From positions 1 to 44,471 of the forward strand of contig WRPH01000020.1 in NCBI GenBank assembly GCA_009773375.1: DNA of 44,471 nt, written 5' to 3'. Shown piece after piece: positions 1 through 7,404 of the stretch (position 1 is the stretch's first letter; each line of letters opens with the position of its first letter). The DNA is from Paracoccaceae bacterium. GTDB taxonomy: Bacteria > Pseudomonadota > Alphaproteobacteria > Rhodobacterales > Rhodobacteraceae. The translations under genes were made by a program, and so were the position numbers. Below the pieces are notes generated by a model, which was not told the DNA's origin, searched no databases, and saw only the letters and a program-made list of their open reading frames with translations.

Positions 1-1143
1 CGGGTGGATGCGGCCTTGCCGGATCGTCAGCCCGCACCGCGCCCGGAGATCCGCATGATGCAGCGCCCGATCGGGCCGGTGGCGGTGTTTGGCGCGTCAA
101 ACTTCCCGCTGGCGTTTTCCACGGCGGGCGGCGACACCGCCAGCGCGCTGGCGGCAGGCTGCCCGGTGGTGGTGAAGGGGCATTCGGCGCATCCGGGCAC
201 TGGCGAAATTGTAGCGCAAGCCATTGATGCGGCTGTGAAAGCCTGCGGCTTGCATCCGGGGGTGTTTTCCTTGGTGCAAGGCGGCAAGCGTGATGTCGGC
301 GAGGCTTTGGTGCAGCATCCCTTGATCAAGGCGGTGGGCTTTACCGGGTCTTTGGGCGGCGGGCGGGCGCTGTTTGATCTGTGCGCGCGCAGGCCAGAAC
401 CGATTCCGTTCTTCGGTGAATTGGGCTCGGTCAACCCGATGTTCCTGTTGCCTGCGGCGGTGGGTGCGCGCGGGGCTGCAATTGCGGCGGGCTGGGCGGG
501 CAGTCTGACCATGGGGGCGGGGCAGTTCTGCACCAATCCCGGCATTGCGGTGGTGATCGACGGGCCAGAGGCGCAGGCGTTCATTGATGCGGCGAAGGCT
601 GCGGTGGAAAAGGTCGGCGCGCAGACCATGCTGACCGATGGCATTGCCGAGGCGTATCGCTCGGGCCGTGACCGGGTGGCGGCGGCGTCTGGGGTGCGGG
701 CGGTGCTGACCTCGATGTGCGATCTGCGGCAGGCCACGCCCTATCTGTTTGAGGTGTCGGGCGCGGATTGGCTGGCCAACCATGCCTTGGGTGAGGAAGT
801 GTTCGGGCCGCTGGGGCTGATCGTGCGGGTGCGCGATCTTGCCGAAATGCAGGCGATTGCCGGCAGTCTGGAAGGTCAGCTGACCTGCACGCTGCATGTC
901 GATCCGGCGGATTATCCGGCGGCGAAGACCCTGTTGCCACTGCTGGAGCGCAAGGCGGGCCGGGTGTTGGCGAATGGCTTCCCCACCGGCGTTGAGGTGT
1001 GTGAGGCGCAGGTGCATGGCGGCCCATACCCGGCCAGCACCAACTTTGGCGCGACGGCGGTTGGCACGCTGTCGATCCGGCGCTGGCTGCGGCCGGTGGC
1101 CTATCAGAACCTGCCGCCGGAATTGTTCCCGCAGGACCTGTAA
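1..1143 (+). CDS. Alpha-ketoglutaric semialdehyde dehydrogenase, 5'-truncated by window edge
   Basis: NAD(P)+-dependent aldehyde dehydrogenase of the KGSADH (2,5-dioxopentanoate dehydrogenase) type, which oxidises alpha-ketoglutaric semialdehyde to 2-oxoglutarate as the last step of non-phosphorylative pentose and sugar-acid pathways. The frame is open to base 1, so about 380 C-terminal residues are present and roughly 130 N-terminal residues lie outside (the family is about 500-525 aa). Visible landmarks are the cofactor-binding segment with GASNFPLAFS and VVKGHSAHPGT, the GFTGSLGGGRAL turn, the conserved FFGELGSVNP segment with its general-base Glu, and the catalytic cysteine in GQFCTNPG (codon 529-531). 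EVFGP occurs near the C-terminus. The family call is firm; the physiological pathway is inferred from the XylX-like, SDR, UxaA and lactonase genes 8-14 kb downstream. Other ALDHs are unlikely because the HSAHPGT and GELGSVNP segments are typical of this branch. Confidence 0.9.
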   Translation, partial: RVDAALPDRQPAPRPEIRMMQRPIGPVAVFGASNFPLAFSTAGGDTASALAAGCPVVVKGHSAHPGTGEIVAQAIDAAVKACGLHPGVFSLVQGGKRDVGEALVQHPLIKAVGFTGSLGGGRALFDLCARRPEPIPFFGELGSVNPMFLLPAAVGARGAAIAAGWAGSLTMGAGQFCTNPGIAVVIDGPEAQAFIDAAKAAVEKVGAQTMLTDGIAEAYRSGRDRVAAASGVRAVLTSMCDLRQATPYLFEVSGADWLANHALGEEVFGPLGLIVRVRDLAEMQAIAGSLEGQLTCTLHVDPADYPAAKTLLPLLERKAGRVLANGFPTGVEVCEAQVHGGPYPASTNFGATAVGTLSIRRWLRPVAYQNLPPELFPQDL

Positions 1144-1167
1144 TCGCAGGGCATCTAATCGCAGGGC
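1141..1167. repeat. Tandem duplication spanning the dehydrogenase stop codon
   Basis: The 12-mer TAATCGCAGGGC occurs at 1141-1152 and again at 1156-1167, separated by ATC, giving a 15-bp period. The first copy contains the TAA stop of the upstream dehydrogenase. It looks like a slippage duplication of the gene's 3' edge. No function is evident. Confidence 0.75.
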
Positions 1168-1182
1168 GGGCCGCGCAAAGCT

Positions 1183-1227
1183 GTTGACACGATCTAAGCG
1201 GTTGACACGATCTAAGCGGTTGACACG
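1183..1227 (+). repeat. 2.5 tandem 18-bp repeats, each carrying TTGACA
   Basis: The 18-bp unit GTTGACACGATCTAAGCG is present at 1183-1200 and 1201-1218, and its first nine bases recur at 1219-1227. Each copy contains the consensus -35 hexamer TTGACA. The third copy is correctly placed to serve the amide operon promoter. The repeats could be promoter-associated operator iterons or a simple expansion that multiplies -35 elements. Confidence 0.85.
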
Positions 1228-1247
1228 GGGCGCGGCTCGCCTAGACT
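1220..1247 (+). promoter_or_regulatory. Sigma-70 promoter of the amiC-amiR amide operon
   Basis: TTGACA at 1220-1225 is separated by 16 bp from TAGACT at 1242-1247. Transcription would start near 1254, giving an mRNA leader of about 87 nt before the amiC ATG at 1341. The perfect -35 hexamer suggests a strong, probably constitutive promoter, so control would fall on the leader terminator. This is a prediction from consensus matching only. Confidence 0.6.
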
Positions 1248-1251
1248 TCAT

Positions 1252-1288
1252 CCAAATCGGCACAATCCGAATGGCAATCGAGCCCCAT
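1252..1288 (+). promoter_or_regulatory. Candidate AmiR (ANTAR) target: paired leader hairpins
   Basis: Two small hairpins can form ahead of the terminator. P1 has stem TCGG/CCGA (1257-1260 with 1267-1270) and the six-base loop CACAAT. P2 has arms ATGG/CCAT (1271-1274 with 1285-1288), an inner C-G pair and the six-base loop AATCGA. P2 uses bases 1285-1287, which also form part of the left arm of the terminator (1281-1287), so the two structures exclude each other. ANTAR proteins are known to bind tandem hairpins with six-base loops and favour antitermination. The published loop signature (A at 1, G at 4) is not matched cleanly here, so the exact fold is uncertain. Confidence 0.5.
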
Positions 1289-1323
1289 ATGCCACCCTTC
1301 GCGGGGTGGCCGTGGGGCTTTTT
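1281..1323 (+). terminator. Intrinsic terminator in the amiC leader (regulated attenuator)
   Basis: A two-part stem lies between the promoter and the amiC start: AGCCCCA (1281-1287) pairs with TGGGGCT (1313-1319), and inside it CCACCC (1292-1297) pairs with GGGTGG (1304-1309), closed by a TTCGCG loop. The stem is followed by a run of T (1319-1323). This is a canonical Rho-independent terminator 17 nt upstream of the first codon. Because the operon encodes an AmiR-type antiterminator, conditional read-through is the natural interpretation. Confidence 0.8.
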
Positions 1324-1340
1324 CAATTTGACGGACCCCT

Positions 1341-2420
1341 ATGAAGCGTCGCATCGAAATCGGCCTGCTTTATTCGCGCAACAGCAGCTACTCGCTGATC
1401 TCGGAGGCGTGCCGCAGCGGCGCTTTGGCGGCGATGGCGGAAGTGAACGCCGATCCGGGGCTGGATATCTGCTTTGCGGCGGTCGAACGCGATCCGGGCG
1501 GCAATGCCGATATGTATGGGCCGCTGTGCGAAGATATTCTGCGCGAAAGCTCGGCACGGCATGTGGTGGGCTGTGTGACCTCGTGGAGCCGCAAGGAAGT
1601 GATCCCCAGCCTGGAAAAGCTGGGTGGCACGCTGTGGTATGCGCTGCCCTATGAGGGGTTCGAGGCGTCGGATCATGTGGTGTATACCCATGCCTGCCCG
1701 AACCAGCATTTGCTGCCGCTGCTGGATTGGGCGCTGCCGGCGCATGGGCGGCGGGCCTATCTGACCGGGTCGAACTATATCTGGGGCTGGGAGATGAACC
1801 GGCTGGCGCGGGCGACGATTGCGGCGGCGGGCGGCGAGGTGCTGGGTGAACGCTATCTGCCGATCGGCGCGGTGGATGTGGGGCGGATCATTGCTGAAAT
1901 CCGCGCCACCAAGCCCGATTTCGTGCTGAATTCGCTGGTGGGGGCGTCGTCTTATGAATTCCTGCGCGCCTATCATGCTTTGGGTTTGACCGATGCGCAT
2001 TTCCGCGCCGACCGTTGCCCAGTGTTAAGCTGCAACCTGACAGAATGCGAATTTCCGCCCTTGGGCGAGGCAGCCGAGGGGTTGATCTCGGCTGGGCCGT
2101 ATTTTCGTGGCGTGGCCGGATGGCCGGGGGCGGGAAGTTTCGGATCAGCGCATGAGGCGGCCAGCTATGCGGCGGTGCGCGAGTTGGCGCGGCTGCTGGC
2201 GCATCGGCCGGGGGCCGAGAACCTGCCGCTGGCGCAGTTGCTGGCGGGTGCGGGCGGGCCGGTTGATCCGGGCACGCATCACACCAGCCTGCCGGTGATC
2301 ATCGCGCAGGTGCGCGGTGGTGCCTTCCGGGTGATCCAGCAGCGCGGCGTGGTAGCGGGTGATCCGTTCCTGTCGCGCGGTCTGCGGGGCAGCGCGCAGC
2401 CGCTGCGGGTGGTGTCATGA
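1341..2420 (+). CDS. amiC: AmiC-type amide sensor, negative regulator of AmiR
   Basis: Cytoplasmic ligand-sensing protein with the periplasmic-binding-protein fold (Peripla_BP_6/AmiC family), 359 aa. In Pseudomonas aeruginosa AmiC binds small amides and sequesters AmiR until inducer is present. There is no signal peptide (starts MKRRIEIGLLYS), as expected for a cytosolic sensor and unlike a transport SBP. Recognisable AmiC segments are IGLLYS, ERDPGG, VGCVTSWSRKEVIP, the ligand-pocket region ALPYEGFE and GSNYIWGWEMNR. The stop overlaps the amiR start by 4 bp (ATGA at 2417-2420), so the two proteins are probably translationally coupled in the expected complex. The ATG at 1341 is 17 nt past the leader terminator. 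The ligand could be a short aliphatic amide, formamide or a larger amide; the sequence does not decide. Confidence 0.85.
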   Translation: MKRRIEIGLLYSRNSSYSLISEACRSGALAAMAEVNADPGLDICFAAVERDPGGNADMYGPLCEDILRESSARHVVGCVTSWSRKEVIPSLEKLGGTLWYALPYEGFEASDHVVYTHACPNQHLLPLLDWALPAHGRRAYLTGSNYIWGWEMNRLARATIAAAGGEVLGERYLPIGAVDVGRIIAEIRATKPDFVLNSLVGASSYEFLRAYHALGLTDAHFRADRCPVLSCNLTECEFPPLGEAAEGLISAGPYFRGVAGWPGAGSFGSAHEAASYAAVRELARLLAHRPGAENLPLAQLLAGAGGPVDPGTHHTSLPVIIAQVRGGAFRVIQQRGVVAGDPFLSRGLRGSAQPLRVVS

Positions 2421-3022
2421 AACGGCAGGTGCGGATTCAGAATCTGGGCGGGGCGCGGGCGACGATTCTGCACCGCCCGCATCCGACGGTGCAGGCGTTG
2501 ACCCGGCAGCTGGTGGCGATTGGTTTGGTGGTGGATCAGGTCTGGCCGGAGTTGGGACCAGAGGCGTTGGCGGCGGATTTCATCTTTTTCGATGCCGATA
2601 TGGGCTATGATGGCCAGTTTCCCTGGGCGGCGGCGGCGGCTCCGATGCCGATGATTGCGCTGATCGGGTCAGAGGCACCGGGGCGGATTGAGTGGTCGTT
2701 GCAGATCGGCGCGCATGCGCAACTGCTGAAGCCGATTGGCGACAATGGCACCTATTCGGCGCTGCTGATTGCCCGCGACGGCTTTGACCGCCAGCGCGCC
2801 TTGGGGGCGGAAATTGCCGATCTGCGGCGCAGGCTGGAAGAGCGGCAAACGGTGGTGCGGGCGGTGGCGATGCTGGCGGCGATGGGCAAGACCGAGGCCG
2901 AGGCCTATGCGCAGCTGCGCCAGATGGCGATGGCGTGGCGAATCAGCTTTGAGGATGCGGCGCTGCGGGTGGTGGCGCGCTTTGCGACGGAGGGCGGCGA
3001 TGACCAGCGTAGCCGGGGTTAA
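2417..3022 (+). CDS. amiR: AmiR-type ANTAR RNA-binding antiterminator
   Basis: 201-aa response-regulator-like protein: a receiver-like N-terminal domain (about 1-120) without a clear phospho-acceptor site, a coiled-coil linker (about 125-145, LRRRLEERQTVVRAVAML) and a C-terminal three-helix ANTAR domain (about 140-190, with KTEAEAYAQLRQMAM and ISFEDAALRVV). The size matches Pseudomonas AmiR. ANTAR proteins bind paired hairpins in nascent mRNA and prevent termination; this operon has a terminator in its own leader at 1281-1323, the likely target. AmiR would be inhibited by AmiC, encoded immediately upstream with a 4-bp overlap. The 3' end overlaps the next gene by 23 bp. Confidence 0.88.
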   Translation: MKRQVRIQNLGGARATILHRPHPTVQALTRQLVAIGLVVDQVWPELGPEALAADFIFFDADMGYDGQFPWAAAAAPMPMIALIGSEAPGRIEWSLQIGAHAQLLKPIGDNGTYSALLIARDGFDRQRALGAEIADLRRRLEERQTVVRAVAMLAAMGKTEAEAYAQLRQMAMAWRISFEDAALRVVARFATEGGDDQRSRG

Positions 3023-3881
3023 TGCCACACCGCAAAGCGCGTGGCGGCGGTTGCTGCGGCGCAAGCTGGCGGTGTTCGGGCTGGTGCTGATCGTGCTGGT
3101 GGTGGCGGGGGCGGTGTTTGCGCCGTGGCTGGCCCCCTTCCCGCCCGATATGCAGAATTTCGACGGGCTGACCATTGAAGGCGCGCCGATGCCGCCGGGC
3201 GGGGCCTATCCGATGGGCACCGATCTGCTGGGCCGCGATCTGTTCAGCCGCATCCTGTATGGCGCGCGCACGTCCTTGATCATTGGCGTGGTGGCGAATG
3301 GGCTAGCGCTGTTGATCGGCACGCTGGTTGGCATCACGGCGGGGTATTTCCGTGGTTGGGTCGGGGCTGTGTTGATGCGGTTTACCGATCTGATGATGGC
3401 ATTTCCGGCGCTGCTGCTGGCGATCTGTCTGGCGGCGATCTTTCAGCCGTCGCTGTGGATCGTGGCTATGGTGATTGCGCTGGTGAACTGGGTGCAGACG
3501 GCGCGGGTGATCTATACCGAAACAACATCGCTGGCCGAGCGCGATTTCATTGCCGCCGAGCGGACGCTGGGCGCAGGCACCGGGCGCATCCTGTTTCGCC
3601 ATATCCTGCCGCATCTGGTGCCGATGATCATCGTCTGGGGCACTTTGGGGATTTCAACCACGGTGCTGCTGGAGGCGACCTTGTCTTTTCTTGGCGTCGG
3701 AGTGCAGCCGCCTACCCCGTCTTGGGGCAATATCATCTATGAAAACCAGACCTATTTCCAATCGGCGCCGTGGCTGGTGTTCATTCCGGGGGCGGCGATC
3801 ATCTTGCTGGCACTGGCGTTCAATCTGGTCGGCGACGCCTTGCGCGATGTGCTGGACCCGACGCAGCGGGGGCGGAGCTGA
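3000..3881 (+). CDS. ABC transporter permease, DppC/OppC type
   Basis: Inner-membrane permease of a peptide/nickel-type importer, 293 aa. The ATG at 3000 follows GGAGGG with good spacing and overlaps the end of amiR; the frame stays open upstream but that part reads as a shadow of amiR. An N-terminal membrane anchor (LAVFGLVLIVLVVAGAVFAPWL) is followed by a periplasmic stretch containing MGTDLLGRDLFSRILYGART, the OppC_N/BPD_transp_1 hallmark. Several membrane helices follow, with an EAA-type loop (DFIAAERTLGAGTGRILFRH) that contacts the ATPase. It pairs with the DppB-type permease that starts on its stop codon (TGATG). Given the amidase and AmiC/AmiR context, the substrate may be an amide or a peptide-like compound. 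Confidence 0.9.
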   Translation: MTSVAGVNATPQSAWRRLLRRKLAVFGLVLIVLVVAGAVFAPWLAPFPPDMQNFDGLTIEGAPMPPGGAYPMGTDLLGRDLFSRILYGARTSLIIGVVANGLALLIGTLVGITAGYFRGWVGAVLMRFTDLMMAFPALLLAICLAAIFQPSLWIVAMVIALVNWVQTARVIYTETTSLAERDFIAAERTLGAGTGRILFRHILPHLVPMIIVWGTLGISTTVLLEATLSFLGVGVQPPTPSWGNIIYENQTYFQSAPWLVFIPGAAIILLALAFNLVGDALRDVLDPTQRGRS

Positions 3882-4801
3882 TGCTGGGCTATGTGCTGCG
3901 ACGGCTGATCCAATCGGCGCTGATCCTGCTGGGGGTGGCGTTCATCACGTTTTTCCTGCTGTTCGTGCTGCCTGCTGATCCGGTGCGGCAAATCGCCGGG
4001 CGGTCGGCCACGCCCGAGACGGTGGAAAATATCCGTCAGCAACTGGGGCTGGATCAGCCGTTTCTGGTGCAGTTTGGCCGCTATCTGGGCGGGCTGGTGC
4101 AGGGCGATCTGGGGCGCAGCTATTTGCAGAAATCCGAGGTGTCGGTGCTGATCGCCTCGCGTCTGCCTGCGACGCTGTTACTGATGGTGGCGGCGATTTT
4201 CTGCGAGCTGCTGATCGGGCTCAGCATGGGGATTCTGGCGGCGCTGCGGCGGGATCGCTTTACCGATCAGGCGTTGATGATGACGTCTTTTGTGACGGTG
4301 TCTGCGCCGCAATTCGTGGTCAGCCTGCTGATGCTGTATGTCTTCGCGGTCAAGCTGGGATGGTTCCCGATTGGCGGCTATGGCACCTTTGCGCATCTGG
4401 TGTTGCCCGCGATCACCTTGGGGATTTTGGGGTCTGGCTGGTATAGCCGGATGATGCGGTCGTCGATGATCGACGTGATGCGCACCGATTATATCCGCAC
4501 CGCCCGCGCCAAGGGGCTTTCGCGCACCCGCGTTGTGCTGGGCCACGCGCTGCCAAATGCGATTTTGCCGATCATTGCGATGATCGGGATTGATATCGGC
4601 GTGTTCATGGGCGGGATCGTGGTGGTTGAATCGGTGTTCGGCTGGCCGGGGATCGGTCAGCTGGCGTGGCAGGCGATCCAGCGCATCGACATTCCGATCA
4701 TCATGGGCGTGACGCTGATTTCTGCCGTGGCCATCGTGCTGGGCAACCTTTTGGCCGATCTGATCGCGCCGTTCATCGACCCGCGCATCAAGTTGAAATG
4801 A
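3881..4801 (+). CDS. ABC transporter permease, DppB/OppB type
   Basis: Second inner-membrane permease of the amide-operon importer, 306 aa, starting MLGYVLRRLIQSALILLGVAFITFF, a typical DppB opening. The ADPVRQIAGR and QLGLDQPFLVQFGRYLGGL segments are characteristic of the family. The EAA loop is YIRTARAKGLSRTRVVLGHALPN near residue 205. The ATG at 3881 shares one base with the preceding TGA, indicating translational coupling. The gene is followed after 23 bp by the binding protein. Membership of DppB/OppB is clear; the substrate is not. Confidence 0.92.
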   Translation: MLGYVLRRLIQSALILLGVAFITFFLLFVLPADPVRQIAGRSATPETVENIRQQLGLDQPFLVQFGRYLGGLVQGDLGRSYLQKSEVSVLIASRLPATLLLMVAAIFCELLIGLSMGILAALRRDRFTDQALMMTSFVTVSAPQFVVSLLMLYVFAVKLGWFPIGGYGTFAHLVLPAITLGILGSGWYSRMMRSSMIDVMRTDYIRTARAKGLSRTRVVLGHALPNAILPIIAMIGIDIGVFMGGIVVVESVFGWPGIGQLAWQAIQRIDIPIIMGVTLISAVAIVLGNLLADLIAPFIDPRIKLK

Positions 4802-4824
4802 ATAAACTTAAACAGGAGAGAGCT

Positions 4825-6441
4825 ATGAAACATCTGCTTGCCTCGACCGCCGTGCTGCTGGCGCTGACCCTGCCCGCGATGGCGCAGGAGTATACCCCTG
4901 ATCCGGCCGCCAAACAGGGCGGCGCGATGGTGATGACCTACAAGGACGATGTTGCCACGCTGGACCCGGCGATTGGCTATGACTGGCAGAACTGGTCGAT
5001 GATCCGGTCGCTGTTTGACGGGCTGATGGATTATGTGCCGGGCACCACCGATCTGCGGCTGGGGCTGGCGGAAAGCTATGAGATTTCCGAGGACGGGCTG
5101 AGCTATACCTTCAAGCTGCGGCCCGGCGTGAAGTTCCACAATGGCCGCGAGATGACGGCTGACGACGTGAAATACTCGCTGGACCGGGTGACGCTGCCTG
5201 CGACGCAATCGCCGGGCTCGGGGTTCTTTGGGTCAATCAAGGGCTATGATGCGATGGTCGGCGGCACTGCGACCAGCCTTGAGGGCGTGGTGGTGGTCGA
5301 TCCGCTGACGGTGCGGATTGATCTGTCGCGGCCCGATGCCACCTTCCTGCATGTGATGGCGATCAACTTCTCGGCGGTGGTGCCGAAAGAGGCGGTCGAG
5401 GCGGCGAATGGTGATTTCGGCAAGATGCCGGTCGGCACCGGCGCGTTCAAGATGACCGAATGGACACTGGGCCAGCGGCTGGTGTTCGCGCGCAACACCG
5501 ATTACTGGCGCGCGGGCGAGCCCTATCTGGATCAGGTGACCTTCGAATTCGGCCAAGAGCCGATCGTGGCGCTGCTGCGTTTGCAGAACGGCGAGATCGA
5601 CGTGCCCGGCGACGGCATTCCTCCGGCGAAGTTTACCGAAGTGATGGGCGATCCGGCGCAAAAGGCGCGGGTGGTGGAAGGCGGCGTGCTGCACACCGGC
5701 TATATCACCATGAACGTCACCGCTCCGCCGTTTGACAAGGTGGAAGTGCGCCGTGCAGTGAACATGGCGATCAACAAGGCCCGCGTGGTGCAGGTGATCA
5801 ACAACCGCGCCGTGCCAGCCAACCAGCCGCTGCCGCCTGCGATGCCGGGCTATACCGCAGATTACGCGGGCTATGCCTATGACGTGGAGGCCGCGAAAAA
5901 ACTGCTGGCCGATGCCGGGCTGCCGGATGGCTTTGAGACCGATCTTTACGCGATGAACACCGACCCGAACCCGCGGATTGCGCAAGCCATCCAGCAGGAT
6001 CTGGCGGCGATTGGTATCACCGCCAATATCCAGTCGCTGGCGCAGGCCAATGTCATCGAAGCGGGCGGCGCGGGAACCGCCCCGATGATCTGGTCGGGCG
6101 GCATGGCCTGGGTTGCCGACTTCCCCGATCCGTCGAACTTCTACGGCCCGATCCTGGGCTGTGCCGGTGCGGAGCCGGGCGGCTGGAACTGGGCGAAATA
6201 TTGCAACGCCGATCTGGACAAGGCGGCCGTCGCGGCTGACAGCATGTCGGACCCGGCGAAATCTGCCGACCGTCTGAAGGCGTGGTCGGATATCTACATG
6301 CAGGTGATGGAGGATGCGCCATGGGCGCCGGTGTTCAACGACCAGCGCTTCACCATGAAATCGGACCGGATGGGCGGCGCGGATGCGCTGTATGTCGATC
6401 CGATTGCCACCGTCAACTTTGACTATGTGTATGTGAAGTAA
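4825..6441 (+). CDS. ABC transporter substrate-binding protein, family 5 (DppA/OppA-like)
   Basis: Periplasmic solute-binding protein of the SBP_bac_5 family, 538 aa. It begins with a clear signal peptide (MKHLLASTAVLLALTLPAMA, probable cleavage after AMA or AMAQ). The mature part has family landmarks such as DGLSYTFKLRPGVKFHNG, TADDVKYSLDR, FKMTEWTLGQRLVFARN and VRRAVNMAINK. The start at 4825 is preceded by AGGAGAG. It delivers ligand to the DppB/C permeases encoded immediately upstream. Because an amidase gene follows after 3 bp and the operon is AmiC/AmiR-controlled, the ligand is probably an amide-containing compound rather than an ordinary dipeptide; that is inference. Confidence 0.92.
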   Translation: MKHLLASTAVLLALTLPAMAQEYTPDPAAKQGGAMVMTYKDDVATLDPAIGYDWQNWSMIRSLFDGLMDYVPGTTDLRLGLAESYEISEDGLSYTFKLRPGVKFHNGREMTADDVKYSLDRVTLPATQSPGSGFFGSIKGYDAMVGGTATSLEGVVVVDPLTVRIDLSRPDATFLHVMAINFSAVVPKEAVEAANGDFGKMPVGTGAFKMTEWTLGQRLVFARNTDYWRAGEPYLDQVTFEFGQEPIVALLRLQNGEIDVPGDGIPPAKFTEVMGDPAQKARVVEGGVLHTGYITMNVTAPPFDKVEVRRAVNMAINKARVVQVINNRAVPANQPLPPAMPGYTADYAGYAYDVEAAKKLLADAGLPDGFETDLYAMNTDPNPRIAQAIQQDLAAIGITANIQSLAQANVIEAGGAGTAPMIWSGGMAWVADFPDPSNFYGPILGCAGAEPGGWNWAKYCNADLDKAAVAADSMSDPAKSADRLKAWSDIYMQVMEDAPWAPVFNDQRFTMKSDRMGGADALYVDPIATVNFDYVYVK

Positions 6442-6444
6442 GCC

Positions 6445-7404
6445 ATGTGCAAAGCGTGCAACTACACGATCCACGGCGCGCAACACCATTTCGGCTGGGA
6501 CAACTCGCTTGCCCCAGCCGCACGGGTGGAGCCGGGATCGACGATCCTGTTTCACTGTCAGGATTCCTCGGCGGGCCAGCTAGGCCCGTCTTCCACCGTG
6601 GCGGATGTAGGCACGCTGGATTTCGGCAAGATCAACCCGGTTTCCGGGCCGATCTATGTTGAAGGCGCGGAACCGGGCGATGCGATCAAGGTGACGATCG
6701 ACAGTTTTGCGCCGCGCAGCTTTGACGGGCGCGGCTTTGGCTGGACGGCGAATATTCCGGGCTTTGGCCTGCTGGCCGATCAGTTTCTGGAACCGGCGCT
6801 GCATGTGTGGTCTTACGATCCGGGCCAGATGGGACCGGCGCTGTTTGGCCGCGAGGCGCGGGTGCCGCTGAAGCCGTTTGCCGGCACGATTGGCAATGCG
6901 CTGGCCGAAGCCGGGCTGCATTCGGTGGTGCCACCGCGCCGGGTGGGCGGCAATCTGGATATCCGCGATCTGAACGCCGGGGTGACGCTGTATCTGCCGG
7001 TCGAGGTGGCGGGGGCGCTGTTCAGCGTCGGTGACACTCATGCCGCACAGGGCGATGGCGAAGTTTGCGGCACCGCGATTGAAAGCCCGATGGATGTGGT
7101 GCTGACGTTGGATCTGGTGAAGGGCGCAAACCTGAAGACGCCGCGCTTTACCACCCCCGGCCCGGTGACGCGGCATCTGGATGCCAAGGGCTACGAGGTG
7201 ACCACCGGCATCGGGCCGGACCTGATGAGTGCGGCGCGCGATGCGGTGGCGGCGATGGTCGATCTGCTGTGTGCGCAGCGCGGCATGGCGGCGGTGGAGG
7301 CTTATATGCTGGTGTCCACCTGCGGCGATCTGCGGATTTCGGAAATTGTCGATATGCCGAACTGGGTGGTCAGCTTCTACTTCCCGCGCTGCGTGTTTGA
7401 ATGA
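6445..7404 (+). CDS. Acetamidase/formamidase family amidohydrolase
   Basis: 319-aa member of the FmdA/AmdA family (acetamidase/formamidase), metal-dependent hydrolases releasing ammonia from short amides. Landmarks include the N-terminal HHFGWD, the NPVSGPIYVEGAEPGD segment conserved in the family, the GGNLDIRDL motif with VTLYLPVEV, and GDTHAAQGDGEVCGTAIE, the most diagnostic stretch. The size is typical of the shorter bacterial branch. It lies between the binding protein and the ATPase of the same importer, overlapping the ATPase gene by 4 bp (ATGA), so uptake and hydrolysis appear to be made together. It is not an AmiE-type nitrilase-fold amidase, although the regulator pair resembles that of the amiE system. 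Actual substrate unknown. Confidence 0.88.
   Translation: MCKACNYTIHGAQHHFGWDNSLAPAARVEPGSTILFHCQDSSAGQLGPSSTVADVGTLDFGKINPVSGPIYVEGAEPGDAIKVTIDSFAPRSFDGRGFGWTANIPGFGLLADQFLEPALHVWSYDPGQMGPALFGREARVPLKPFAGTIGNALAEAGLHSVVPPRRVGGNLDIRDLNAGVTLYLPVEVAGALFSVGDTHAAQGDGEVCGTAIESPMDVVLTLDLVKGANLKTPRFTTPGPVTRHLDAKGYEVTTGIGPDLMSAARDAVAAMVDLLCAQRGMAAVEAYMLVSTCGDLRISEIVDMPNWVVSFYFPRCVFE

Noticed and set aside
1252..1288. Canonical ANTAR dual-hairpin motif with A1/G4 in both hexaloops
   Set aside because: The loops I can draw are CACAAT and AATCGA, which do not satisfy the published signature, so only a candidate antiterminator is claimed.
6445..7404. AmiE-type (nitrilase-fold) aliphatic amidase
   Set aside because: The sequence carries FmdA/AmdA family motifs and lacks the Glu-Lys-Cys nitrilase motifs.
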